Shown: piece after piece, positions 54,047 through 64,000 of the stretch | Layout of the letters: the number at the start of each line of letters is the position of its first letter | Position numbering within the stretch: the stretch's first letter is position 1 | Source: Rhytidiadelphus loreus | Taxonomy: Eukaryota; Streptophyta; Bryopsida; Hypnales; Hylocomiaceae | Reading direction: 5' to 3' | Length of the DNA stretch: 64,000 bases | NCBI GenBank assembly: GCA_947034895.1 | Contig: OX344762.1 | Coordinates: 47,905,087 to 47,969,086 of the forward strand | The notes under the pieces: model-generated | Seen by the model: only the letters and a program-made list of their open reading frames with translations | Told to the model about the DNA's origin: nothing | The model's database searches: none | Translations under genes and position numbers: made by a program

Positions 54047-57000
54047 ATGACGATGGAGGTGGACGTTGCGATCGTGGGAGGCGGAATGGGAGGCTTGGCC
54101 TTAGCAGTCGGGTTACAATATCGAGGCATTCAAGCGCACGTCTTTGAGAAATCCGCCCAGAAACGCAAACACTTCGGCACAGGCATGAGCATTGGAGAAA
54201 ACGGTACGTCTGTAAAATTCAATTGATAGAACTTAGATCCAGGCTTTGTTTGCTTGCTGAGTACAAAATTTTCGTACACAGTCTGCAACCCTACATCACT
54301 TGTTTGCCGAGTACGGAGTACTTAATTCTCATAAAGAATCTTCATTCCTAGATCTCAGTGAAGCATTCGGTCATGTAAGCAGGCATTCGAGCGCTGGACG
54401 GAATCAAACCAGGATTGAGTGCCCAAATGGAATCTTTAGGGCAACGCATCGGACGATTCTCGCAACGATTTCGAATGCCGGGTGGAGAAGAGAAGCTGAT
54501 AGAGCAAGCGCCACAACGGACGGAGTCGGATCGGATGTTCACAATCACTTGGAAAGCCGCTCTCGACGTTCTGGTCGCGGAATTGAACCCGGATGTGGTG
54601 CATTATGAGCACACATTTGTTGATTACAAGGTCGTCGAGGTATCCTCCTGCTGTGAAGGTCTTGAACCCTAATTAGGATTTGGATCTTGCTTCCTTACGA
54701 TGGTGTAGGAATTGCATCGATTTTTGTATGTTTCAATAGGGATTCAGACCTTGCGGTTCCCACTTCGGGATCTGCGGGTTTATTAACAAATTGGGCTCTA
54801 CTTAATTCTCCCCTTGTAGAGTTTTGATCCCTTGAAGAGATTTGATCAGAACTTCAGAAGTGATCAAACGTTTTGTGAAATCACCTTCTTCTTCTGGATG
54901 GCAGCTCTAACACGTCCTAATGTCATATTAGCCATCTCTTTCCATTCTTAATTACTTTATCTAGACTAGATTAGTGTGTTAGGTTTTTTCAAGGGATATT
55001 GAAATAGTTAAGTACTGGTGCTGTTTTGAAGGTTCTGAATCCGTTATGTCAACTAGGAAACTGGCATATGCCAGTAAGAATTACACTGATGTTGTTCCAG
55101 CTGCCAAATGGGTGCATTGTCTTCATAGAGAGTACTAACATGGTCATGTTCGTCAAGTAAAAGATTTCAGAGTGCCAAAAATGTAACATTGAAACGCTCA
55201 AAACTCTGAAAACCTGTAGATAGAGCATTGATAACTTGGAATTTTGAGTTGTCAAATGGTTTTGCGGCGACCAATTCAAACCTTGAGCTCTAAAATAAGA
55301 TAGGATCATAATGTTTAGATAGATATGAGAGGTTCAATTGGATCTAGTTTACAGTTGAGCGACTCAAACCTTGAGCTCTAAAATCTAAGATTATAATATA
55401 CAGATGGATATGACATTCAACTGGGTAGAACTGGGCATAATCAGATATCTCTCGGTGAGGCGATTCTCTCTATTTCGGTAGGAACTTAGCCTTCACTATG
55501 CCTGTCAGTTTCGTGATTTTTTTCCATTTTTAATAACTATGAGGTTCAATGTGGCAACAAGAACTGAGAACCATGTACTTGTTGTAGTGTTTCTTTCTTA
55601 ATCCCAATCCAACTGTCTGTTTTGAACCTCACATTCAGTAAATCAGTGAAATTGGCCCAGTGAAACCTCAGATCTATGTGCCCTAGTTTTGAGAGCTCTG
55701 AGCACTTGAACGTCACAATGTGGGCACTCTAAAACATGCCGTTCTAACAAGTATGACAACTTTGGCCATTCAGTAGTTACGCAAGCTCATTTCTAACGTT
55801 TTGCTTTGAAGGAGGGTGTAGAGACGCGCTTCGAAGTGAAAGCTGAGCAGGGCGGTGATGAGGAAATTAAAGTGGTGAAGGCCAAACTGTTAGTGGGGGC
55901 TGACGGTGTTCGGTCTCAAGTGCGCAAGCTACTGCTGGGCGATGAGCCTCGGGATCTTTGGTTGATTACTTGGTTGGCTGTTGTGCCCTCCGATAGCGTA
56001 AGGTGAGCTATTCTCCATCTCGTGATTGTTTCATTCTTGTCGATATATAACATTCTTCAACAGAACACTGTCTTCTCCATCATTCTAATAGCTTCTCGTA
56101 AGCCCTACATATGATTTCTTCCGAAAGGACAGTCTCCTAACTACTCGAAGAAATGTTATGTTCAGCACTCTTGTGCCTCCTACCCGCCTTCTTGCAATGC
56201 TCTTTTAGGTCTGGAACATTCTTTGGTTGCACAGGAGGGATTAAGAAGTAAAGAGGGTTAGTAACCAAGAAATGGTCATATTATTTCGAAGATAAGGTTT
56301 GAAGGTGACTTCAATAACAAAATTACCTTTTGAGGAGGTGTGAGTTAACATCATCTCTACATAAGTGCATTTGGTCGACATGATAGATGAATGTGGAGTC
56401 AATGCTTATTAAGGAGAGGTGATGCATGTACTTGGTTAAGAGACTCCTTTCATGTGGAGTGAATGGGTGGAAGTAGAAGGATGAGAAGACAATGCTTATT
56501 AAATGGGAGATGAGTAATTAAGAAGCGTACTATTATGGGCACACGAAAGGGACCACGAGCAGATATATAAAAGTTAACTGAAGAAATGTGAAGGTTGCAA
56601 TGAAATTTCGTTTCATTTGTGTCAAAAAAACAGAAAAAGAAACGTGGTTTTGTGCATCCCAAGGTTAGTACAAAAGCAGGATTGCTAATAAAGGAAGTTA
56701 TTAACCGTCTACATGCAACCCGGCCATTGGTGAACTTCATTTATGATCTATTCTTTGGCAGGGATTTACATCTGCAAGATGACGATGAGATCAGGTTTAT
56801 TCATTACACTGCTACCAATACGGGCATGATCTCTTGCTGTTGTGGTAAGAGCCTGCAGAAACTCCCTTTGCAAAGTATGTTTTGGAAAAGTCAGCTTGTA
56901 CGTGCATTCAATCTCTTAGGAACTTATTCATGCGAACTCGAGTTCTTTGTCTTGACATGTCAAGTTTAGTTCTTGTTTAGAGAGGATCAGTATGCACAAA

Positions 57001-59034
57001 CAGGAGTTTTTCTAGTAATATTGGAATGTAATTAGTATTTACAACTTGTAGGTGCTCATAAGGAGGCTTCCTTATGTACAATGAGGTCTCTTCATCAATC
57101 GCGACGTGATTTTGTCTGATTTTTTTTGAGATTGATGAATTTTATTGAAGACCATGTGCACATGACGTTTGAGAATGCGTGTGCGATGACTGGTCAGGAT
57201 CTGGAGTCACTCATTGGCTGTACCGGGTTCCCGATAAGAGTGGAGAGCTTTCAAAATCCTTCGCTTCTGATTTGCACTCCTATGGCCAAGAGGCACGGAA
57301 GATACGTGTGTTGAAGCAGATCGAGAGGGCGATGGAGTTGCAGAATCTGAAGACTGCCGTGGAAAGAGCAGAAAGCTCTCAAATTCGTGAAGATCGAAGC
57401 TTTGATCGGGTGCCAGTGAGCAGTTGGAGTGACGCTAGTGGCCGTATCGTGCTTTTGGGAGATGGTAATACTTCCCTACAACAACACATATTTATCAATT
57501 GATTCAAAGGCACAATAATTATTGCATGAACTGACTTGCATCTTTCCTATCTTTTATGTGATTGCAGATCCAGTGTTCGCAAAACAAACCATAATATCCC
57601 ATAGCCCAGTTGACATGCACCTCTGAATTTATTTGGACCAATTCTGATATTATTCTGATTTTCTCTCGTACGTTCTTATCACAAACACATCACCCAAGAA
57701 CCTGCGTTGACTTTCTAGCAAGAATGCAATGCACAACATTTTGGAGTAATTTGGACAATGTACCCTTTTCATTGTAGTTGTAAATTGTGGTTGGTAGGAA
57801 CTACACATGTCTATGACGGTTGCCAATGCTTGCCAATGCTTTCATTCCTCGCAGTCAAGATGCAAAAAGATTTGTGCCAAAGAAAAATGATGTTCCAGAA
57901 ATGTTTTGGGCCTCAGGTGTTTGCAGCTCATTTCAAGAATGTTATAGCGATCACTTCAACTCAGCTCTCTAAATTTCAGCGAACCTACAAATTTAAAAAG
58001 ATCTGACAAGAAATCCTCTACGCCCAGTGTACTGTAGCCGGGTTTGAAAAATTCTCGGGTGAATTTTGTGGTTTCTTTTTGAGGCTAAAGAGAACACTTT
58101 GATGCGTATTGACCTGTTCTGTAATATTGAGTGCAGCTGCGCATGGGATGCATCCCGGTCCTGGAATGGGTGCCCGGATTGCCTTTGAAGATGCACATCA
58201 ATTAACGCTGCTCCTCCAGGATGACTTCTCCAGTGAACCCCCAGAAACTGCACTGCGAGATGCTATAAAGAGGTGAGGGTTTTTTCAATTCTGTAGCTTC
58301 CTGTGTGCACTCGGGCAATCCTGTATTACACAGTTGTCAAAATTCAGATTGAGTATACGATTTGCATCACTGTAAGCTTTTTTTTATCATAGGTAGGAGA
58401 ATGGTTTTTGGGAGATTTTTCTCATGACGTAGTGGGAGGTAGTAGACACTGAGAACTCCATTTCCATTCAAAAGACAGTGGCTATGGACATTTTGCCGAG
58501 TCATGCTTACATCACTTGCTAGCAAGTTTACAAATGGATGAGTAACAGGAGTTAGTAAATGAGACGGGATCAGATCCTACCAGTTATAGTATCCTTTACC
58601 TTACACTGCAGTACGTACCTAGCAATGAAATTAGTTTGTGAGGCTTTTTGAAGACACTCAGAAGTTCAGTTGAATGCCTCTTGCTTTTCTTTTCTTTTCT
58701 GTTTGACACAAATGAAAAGGAGCCTGTTGCTTTTCTGTAAATGTAATGTGAGCTCGGTGATGAATCTGACCCTCCTTTTTTTGTTTTTTCTGACAGGTAT
58801 GAGGAGGTGCGTATACCACGGTGCACAAGGTTGCAAGGATTTGCAGCGGAGTTGACAAACTGGCCATGCAACATCCCCGAGTGGGTGCAGAAGCTGTCGC
58901 CGGGGGAGAAGGCCCAAAGGGCGAAGGAATTTTATCGTTGGATTAATAAATATCCAGCAGACTGTGCTGGGGATCCAGACTCCACTTACTGGAAACCAGA
59001 GCATGAATCTGTGGAGAGGAGGAATGCGAAGTAA
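54047..59034 (+). CDS. FAD-dependent monooxygenase (PHBH / salicylate hydroxylase / zeaxanthin epoxidase superfamily), 7 exons
   Basis: Exons are 54047-54203, 54383-54639, 55812-56002, 56762-56844, 57198-57464, 58137-58272 and 58797-59034. All introns are GT-AG with matching phases; the product is 442 residues. The N-terminal Rossmann motif is VAIVGGGMGGLALAVGL (GGGMGG at 11-16). The second FAD/NAD(P)H motif is LLVGADGVRS (165-173). The third is GDAAHGMHPGPGMG followed by ARIAFEDAHQL (317 on). These three identify class A flavoprotein monooxygenases, which use NAD(P)H and O2 to hydroxylate or epoxidise a substrate. The substrate cannot be told from sequence. No transit peptide or C-terminal membrane segment is evident, so a soluble cytosolic enzyme is likely. 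The ATG is followed by a second in-frame ATG two codons later. Confidence 0.9.
55262..55432. repeat. two-copy tandem repeat in intron 2 of the monooxygenase gene
   Basis: The unit GCGAC...TTCAAACCTTGAGCTCTAAAA followed by TAAGAT-rich text and AGAT(A/G)GATATGA occurs at about 55265-55330 and again at about 55362-55425. Copies are ~97 bases apart. Intron 2 (54640-55811) is the longest of the gene. Confidence 0.6.
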
Positions 59035-59059
59035 AGAGGTGTAGATTTGAATTGACGTA

Positions 59060-60230
59060 GAAATAGTCACCGACTGACAGCAATTTCATTCCACACATCA
59101 TTCACTCGTTGTTGCCTTGGAATTTGTTAGAAATTGGACTTACATTTGGACCTTTTACGTTTGACAATCTGACTGTTTGTGAATAAGGTAACTACTCCTA
59201 AATGCTTCCCGAAAGCTATAATTGAGCATTGTTCTTATTATGAAATTGCCTATTTTTTGGTTTGATCTTGTTGGGAGTCATGAGAGTAATGTTGATTCTC
59301 TTCTTTATGCATTTTCTTGGACATTGGATGTGTAAACTTATGAATTTTCAAAGTGTTGAAAATAGGTTTATACAACACCAATCCTTGGCTCTCATGAGGA
59401 GAGGGTGTACATTTTAGGCAAGAAACTCTAGAAATCAACTTCAGAAAGGGGTCACGGTTTATCTCAGACGTCTCATCTTGGATGAATTTTAAACTTACAT
59501 GCATTGATGATTCGAGACTTTCAAGTTTTTTACCATATTAATCAAAAGTGAGAAGAATAGAAGATCATATTGATGGAAGATCAAATTGAAGATCAAATTG
59601 CTTGAATTGAACATAATGTTAGAAATTAGCATTTGTTGCCTATGGTGAGGAATCTTTTTTTTACCACTAACTTGCTTGATAGCAATAGAATTAAAAGTTG
59701 AGGGAATTTATTGAGAGGGTGTTGACACAAATGAAAGAAAATTCTTTGTGGAAAAGTACATTACTCCTTTGAATCAAGAGCATTTAGTTCATTTGCATCC
59801 TAAAAATGACTTTTGCCAACTAATTCTTGTACTTCCTTCACTTGTACTTGCTATCAATTGTCGGACAAGCATGAAATCAAAGCTATGATGGTTGCATAAA
59901 AATAAAGTAATTAGTTGTTTGCATAAAAGTAAAATTATTGTGTATAATTACCTAAGTAAAATTATTGAGTGCCTAAAAATAGAACAGATGAGTGTTTGCC
60001 TAAAATCATATATATTGAGTGGCAATAGAATAGTTACTTTGGCCTTCATTAGCATTGCAATTGAGTTATATATTCTTACTCTACAAGAAGTTCTTCTCAT
60101 ATTGAATTGTTGTAGATTAGAAATCAAAGTTTGTGAGCATTTCCATTTGTATTCCAATTGACATTATTTCAAAGTAGTTTTGTAGTGTTGATGTTTGGAG
60201 GGAACTTGACAAAAAATTAATCAAATTAGC
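59060..60230. repeat. intergenic block duplicated from/to 47.6-49.5 kb
   Basis: From 59086 to about 59960 the order of shared words with 47610-48471 is conserved. This copy lacks the two insertions found there. The remaining sequence to the transporter start codon (60231) is AT-rich and presumably contains its promoter; no clear TATA box stands out. No gene seen. Confidence 0.6.
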
Positions 60231-63200
60231 ATGTCGACATCGGAAAGGAAACATGGCATCCCAGATGCAAGTTTATGGGCCATGAACATCATGGGCTCGG
60301 TAGGAATCATAATGGCAAATAAACAAGTCATGTCAACTACCGGCTATGGCTTCCAATTTGGTATTATAAATTTTTTCTTTTTTAATGTTTAAATTACAAA
60401 TTACAAATAACATTGACTTTAACGATGAATTTGCTACTTGCATGATTTGTACAAATCACTAAATTTGTCAATGTAATTGTTGTGCAGCAACATCTTTGAC
60501 AGCCATGCACTTCATAGTGACATCTATTGTAGGATACATAGGAGTTGCTTTAGGCTATATGCCCCCAAAGCAACTCCCTTTCTGGGACTTGTTCCTTTTC
60601 TCTCTTGTTTCCAACACCTCCATTGTGAGCATGAACTTAAGTCTCATGTTGAATTCAGTGGGTTTTTATCAAGTAAGTCCCATCTTCAAGTAGCTAGTAT
60701 TTTTTATATTGTGTGATCTACAAAAAAATAGAATTAGTATGTATTCTAAAGTGTACTGGTTGCCAAAAATTAATTAAAATAAATCTTTGCAAATTAAGTC
60801 CCTTCATTTCACTCAATTTCATTATTTGTCCATCCATTAATGTGTGAAAAAGTCACATTTATCAATATTTGGAGTCTATGTCAACAATGTACTTTTAGTG
60901 ACAAAGTGCATTTGTCATGATCATTGTCAATTTTGTTAAATTGGAGCACTTCTTGGTGCTAAAAAATGTAACATAAATCAACACAAAGTTCTAAAAAATT
61001 AGGATTGGTATAGATTTATATTTCAAGTTGGAAAAAACTGATTTTTTACGGAGGTTTATATATGTTTCTCATAAACTTATGATTGTTGTATATACTTGTT
61101 GTGGGACAGATTTCCAAGTTGAGTATGATACCTATGGTGTGTTTTTTGGAGTGGTTTTTGCACAAGAAGAGATACACATTGGCAATGAAGGTTGCTATAT
61201 TTGTCACCATGATGGGTGTTGGAGTGTGTACTGTAACCAATGTACAATTGAACTTTAGTGGCCTAGTGGTTGCGTCAATCGCAATATTGACCACATCATT
61301 GCAACAAATTGTAAGTGAAAACTAAAACTTATTCATCTCCTATGAAAGCTAACATGTACATTTGTAGACATAATTTTTTTTCTTTTGAAGATGTTGGTAA
61401 GGAATCCTCCAAATGGTGATTTAGTAAATCTAATGTCATAACAATTAGTAGGGCTTCATATGTCAAAAACTATCTTAAATAACACTACCTACTAGGTTTT
61501 ATACGAATACCTCTAAGAGAATGATTTTTAACTCTTCCAACATCAATCTATTATATTAGTTGCACAATGTCATGATCCTTGTCACGACTCTTGTCAGAAA
61601 ATGCGTCATGTTTTCACCCCAAAGAAATATATTCCAATTATTTCATCCGACGTTCACGATGAAAACATAGAGTGCAATGACTCATTGCAATTTGAAGTTG
61701 CTATAGTATTGACTAATTTGTACATTTGAGGAGATCAGGATGACTTAATATGTTGAATCTTTTGTGATGGCACAGTATATTGGACAACTGCAGAAGAAAC
61801 ACAATTGTGGTGCAATTGAGTTATTAAGCAAGACGGCACCCATCCAAGCCGTGTCTCTAGCAGCCTTGGGACCATTTCTGGATTATGCTGTTATTGGAAA
61901 GAGTGTGTTCTCTTACAAATTTACATCAATTGCTATGGTATGTAATCACTCTTATTTACTTTACTTCATAGAGTATTTGTAGTTTTGAATATAATTGTCT
62001 TTCAAGTGAGTTGGCTATGGTAAGTATCAATGATTGTCTTGTGAATTAATCTCAAGAGTAATTTGACATTTGGTATATAGTAATTTTATGAGTTTGAATG
62101 CCTCAATCAATGAGTTCTTGGAATCTTTAAAACATAACATTCAATAGCATGCATTGTCACTGCCTTGGCTTTACTAACAGTAGATGGTGTAGAATATTCC
62201 ACACCCTATAGTATTTCATCAGCAACTAAGTGGACAGATTGAGGCTCAGTGTGATGAGTAGGGTGCATGAGGGAAAGGCATTGTTGTGTGTGGAATATTT
62301 CACACCATCTACTCTAGAGCCAATGCAGTGATAGTGCACGCTACTAAATGTTATAATTAGTTGGTGGTTAGTGCTAATTAATGATTTTCTAATTCTTTTA
62401 AATAATGAAGAAATGTCATTGAAAGATCATCTAGTATTTTTTCCCTTCCCCACTAATGTAGTCTTTGAAACACAACCAATAAAATTGGAGTGTCTTTGCC
62501 AGTACAATTCACAAGCATCTCACTTCTACATTTTCATATTTGTGTAGTTGTTTATATCACTTTCATGTTCCTTGGCGGTTCTTTGCAACATGAGCCAATA
62601 TCTATGCATTGGACGATTTTCTACAGTCACTTTCCAGGTTAGCTGACTTACAATAAAAAAAAGTCTATTATACTGCGTGTTTTTTACTAATTAGCTCTTT
62701 CTAAGGTAACTACACTTGATTATGATATGCTTCTAAAATCAATCCATACAAATTCTTGGATAAAATGTTCAATTTCTATCTATGATAGTCTAGGGTTGAT
62801 TTAGAACATATGAGCTCTCAGTTCTTTGAAAATTTTGTAGTTTATTCATACGATTTCCAAAACATACATTTTAAGTGAATCAAGAATAGCCTCTTGACTA
62901 CCAATCCATTAACCCTTAAGAGATGCTGCAACTATTTTTCGGCCAATGAATGACAAAAAAATCCTCCTTTAGTCCTATGTAGGACAAAACTGCAACTATT
63001 CATCCTCACAATTTTGTGTGAAAAGGGGAGGTCTTGTACAATAGTTTGATCCTTTAAGGGTTAGGATTAAATAAAACTTGTTAACAGTGAAACAATAAAA
63101 CTCTTATTACGATGATTTATGGTGTTAGTAGTTACCTTAATGCAATTCCTTAGCATGAAATGCTGACCATAAAAGTTGAATTTGCTTTGGCAGGTGCTTG

Positions 63201-63469
63201 GACACATGAAGACCGTGGCAGTCTTAATCTTGGGTTGGTTTTTATTTGACTCGGTGCTCACCTTCAAGAACATGCTTGGCATGGTTGTAACCATTGTTGG
63301 TATGGTCCTCTATGAGTCTGCAAAACGAGAAGCTGCCAAAGCAAATTCTCTCCCACAGACTACGGACTTTGCAAAGGAAGATGTGTTCCTTCTCAAGAAT
63401 TGGATGAAGCAAGATGACGATGGTGATGATAAACCAGACATAGAACTTGCGCTTATAAATGTCAAATGA
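60231..63469 (+). CDS. nucleotide-sugar transporter, UXT/UUAT clade (UDP-xylose or UDP-uronic acid), 6 exons
   Basis: Exons are 60231-60360, 60488-60672, 61110-61310, 61776-61937, 62548-62637 and 63194-63469. All junctions are GT-AG with consistent phases; the product is 347 residues, the usual length. Hydrophobic segments occur along the whole protein, consistent with ten helices of the drug/metabolite transporter fold. Diagnostic stretches are [52 protein letters not shown] and [17 protein letters not shown]. The Lys-Thr of LLSKTAP is the motif for which the NST-KT group is named. The family moves UDP-xylose or UDP-uronic acids into the Golgi for cell-wall polysaccharide synthesis; the exact substrate is not decided here. 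The C-terminal tail is acidic ([13 protein letters not shown]). Intron 4 holds a foldback element. Confidence 0.93.
62145..62343. mobile_element. foldback MITE in intron 4 of the transporter gene, ~199 bp
   Basis: Left TAGCATGCATTGTCACTGCC and the reverse complement of the right end (TAGCGTGCACTATCACTGCA) agree at most positions. Pairing resumes inside with AGTAGATGGTGT and GAATATTCCACAC. The target duplication was not resolved. It lies entirely within the intron 61938-62547. Confidence 0.7.
62925..63065. repeat. dispersed repeat copy in intron 5 of the transporter gene
   Basis: It contains AATGAATGACAAA, CTATGTAGGACA, GCAACTATTCATCCT and TTTTGTGTGAAAAGGGGAGG. These also occur, partly rearranged, at 51500-51620 and 53590-53830. 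Ends were not defined. Confidence 0.55.
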
Positions 63470-64000
63470 GATGTTGGACTCAAATAAAGGTTTTCTTTGA
63501 ATCTTTGAATGTCCTCTGCAAAACTTTAAATATTGGTACTATGGATTGAAGTTTTATGGCAAATTATCAAACAGCTCCTTGATAGTATGGTGCACGAATA
63601 AGGAATGTACATCAATTGAATGAGCATTTGGTCAAGTGGCGCAATCTTTGAATCCATCCCAACCTTACTATTACAACACTTTTATTAGAGGGGCTCAATA
63701 ATGTTGATTGGTTCTAATTGAGGTGGGTAGAGTGTAAGTTTTTTTTGTTTTACACCTAAACAGGATTGAGATTTTGTAACACAATTATATAAAACAAGTA
63801 TAAATGCAATATGCCCCTTTCTTTGAAAAAATCCTTCTAAAATAGATAGTACATTGAATATTTGTGAGTTTTACATGAAATTTTTTCCCTCTCAAATCAA
63901 AATATTAAGTTCTAATCGTAGTGATTTTTGAGGATTTTATTTTTTATTTTTCATTCAAGTCGTTTTTGAAGAGACATTTTTTGAATTGAAAAAGTTATTT
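63470..64000. other. 3' flank of the transporter gene and partial repeat at the window edge
   Basis: The first ~150 bases are probably 3' UTR. From about 63880 the sequence matches 1715-1836 and continues beyond the window. No further gene is visible. Confidence 0.5.

Noticed and set aside
56619..56969. 116-codon ORF starting in intron 3 of the monooxygenase gene
   Set aside because: It is intron sequence running into exon 4 in a different reading; the splice-consistent exon 4 explains the conserved part.

Overview
The window is nuclear DNA of a land plant. It has GT-AG introns, a TIR-NBS-LRR resistance-gene pair, a plant-type SnRK1 gamma-like CBS protein, a CxxC-less OST3/6 subunit and a UXT/UUAT-type nucleotide-sugar transporter. 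The proteins look clearly plant but diverged from flowering-plant versions, so a bryophyte (probably a moss) is my best guess. This is inference; the species cannot be named from the sequence. Genes are sparse and moderately GC-rich, set in very AT-rich DNA full of foldback elements and duplicated blocks.

Layout: 0-3.4 kb is AT-rich repeats with one foldback element. 3.5-8.0 kb (minus) is a seven-exon gene for a four-CBS-domain SnRK1 gamma-like protein with a G-box promoter. 9.3-12.45 kb is the degraded twin of 38.8-43.8 kb; it holds a dead Tc1/mariner transposase and a gutted OST3/6 pseudogene. 12.47-19.9 kb and 23.1-32.7 kb are two copies of one duplicated unit, each with a minus-strand TIR-NBS-LRR gene and flanks. 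Copy 1 has a premature stop at the NB-ARC/LRR junction. Copy 2 is split in the NB-ARC by a 2,015-bp TG...CA element with a 4-bp target duplication. Between them lies a decayed Ty1/copia polyprotein. 33-41 kb is a nest of non-autonomous DNA transposons: five CACTA-type elements (one a perfect 108-bp-arm palindrome, another nested in a larger TTAA-flanked element). 42.97-43.99 kb (minus) is an intact intronless OST3/6 gene. 44.4-49.4 kb is repeats.

49.68-50.52 kb is a small non-coding RNA locus: telo-box, TATA box, then two convincing C/D box snoRNAs 36 nt apart and a weaker third. Their guides match conserved 25S and 18S rRNA sites. 54.05-59.03 kb (plus) is a complete seven-exon FAD monooxygenase gene. 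60.23-63.47 kb (plus) is a complete six-exon nucleotide-sugar transporter gene.

The genes do not form a pathway: they cover energy signalling, N-glycosylation, immunity, rRNA modification, FAD-dependent oxidation and nucleotide-sugar transport. What links the region is its history of segmental duplication, transposon insertion and gene breakage. No protein system without precedent was found. The items most worth a second look are the complementary breakage of the two TIR-NBS-LRR copies, the snoRNA cluster, the perfect palindromic element and the TTAA-flanked element family.
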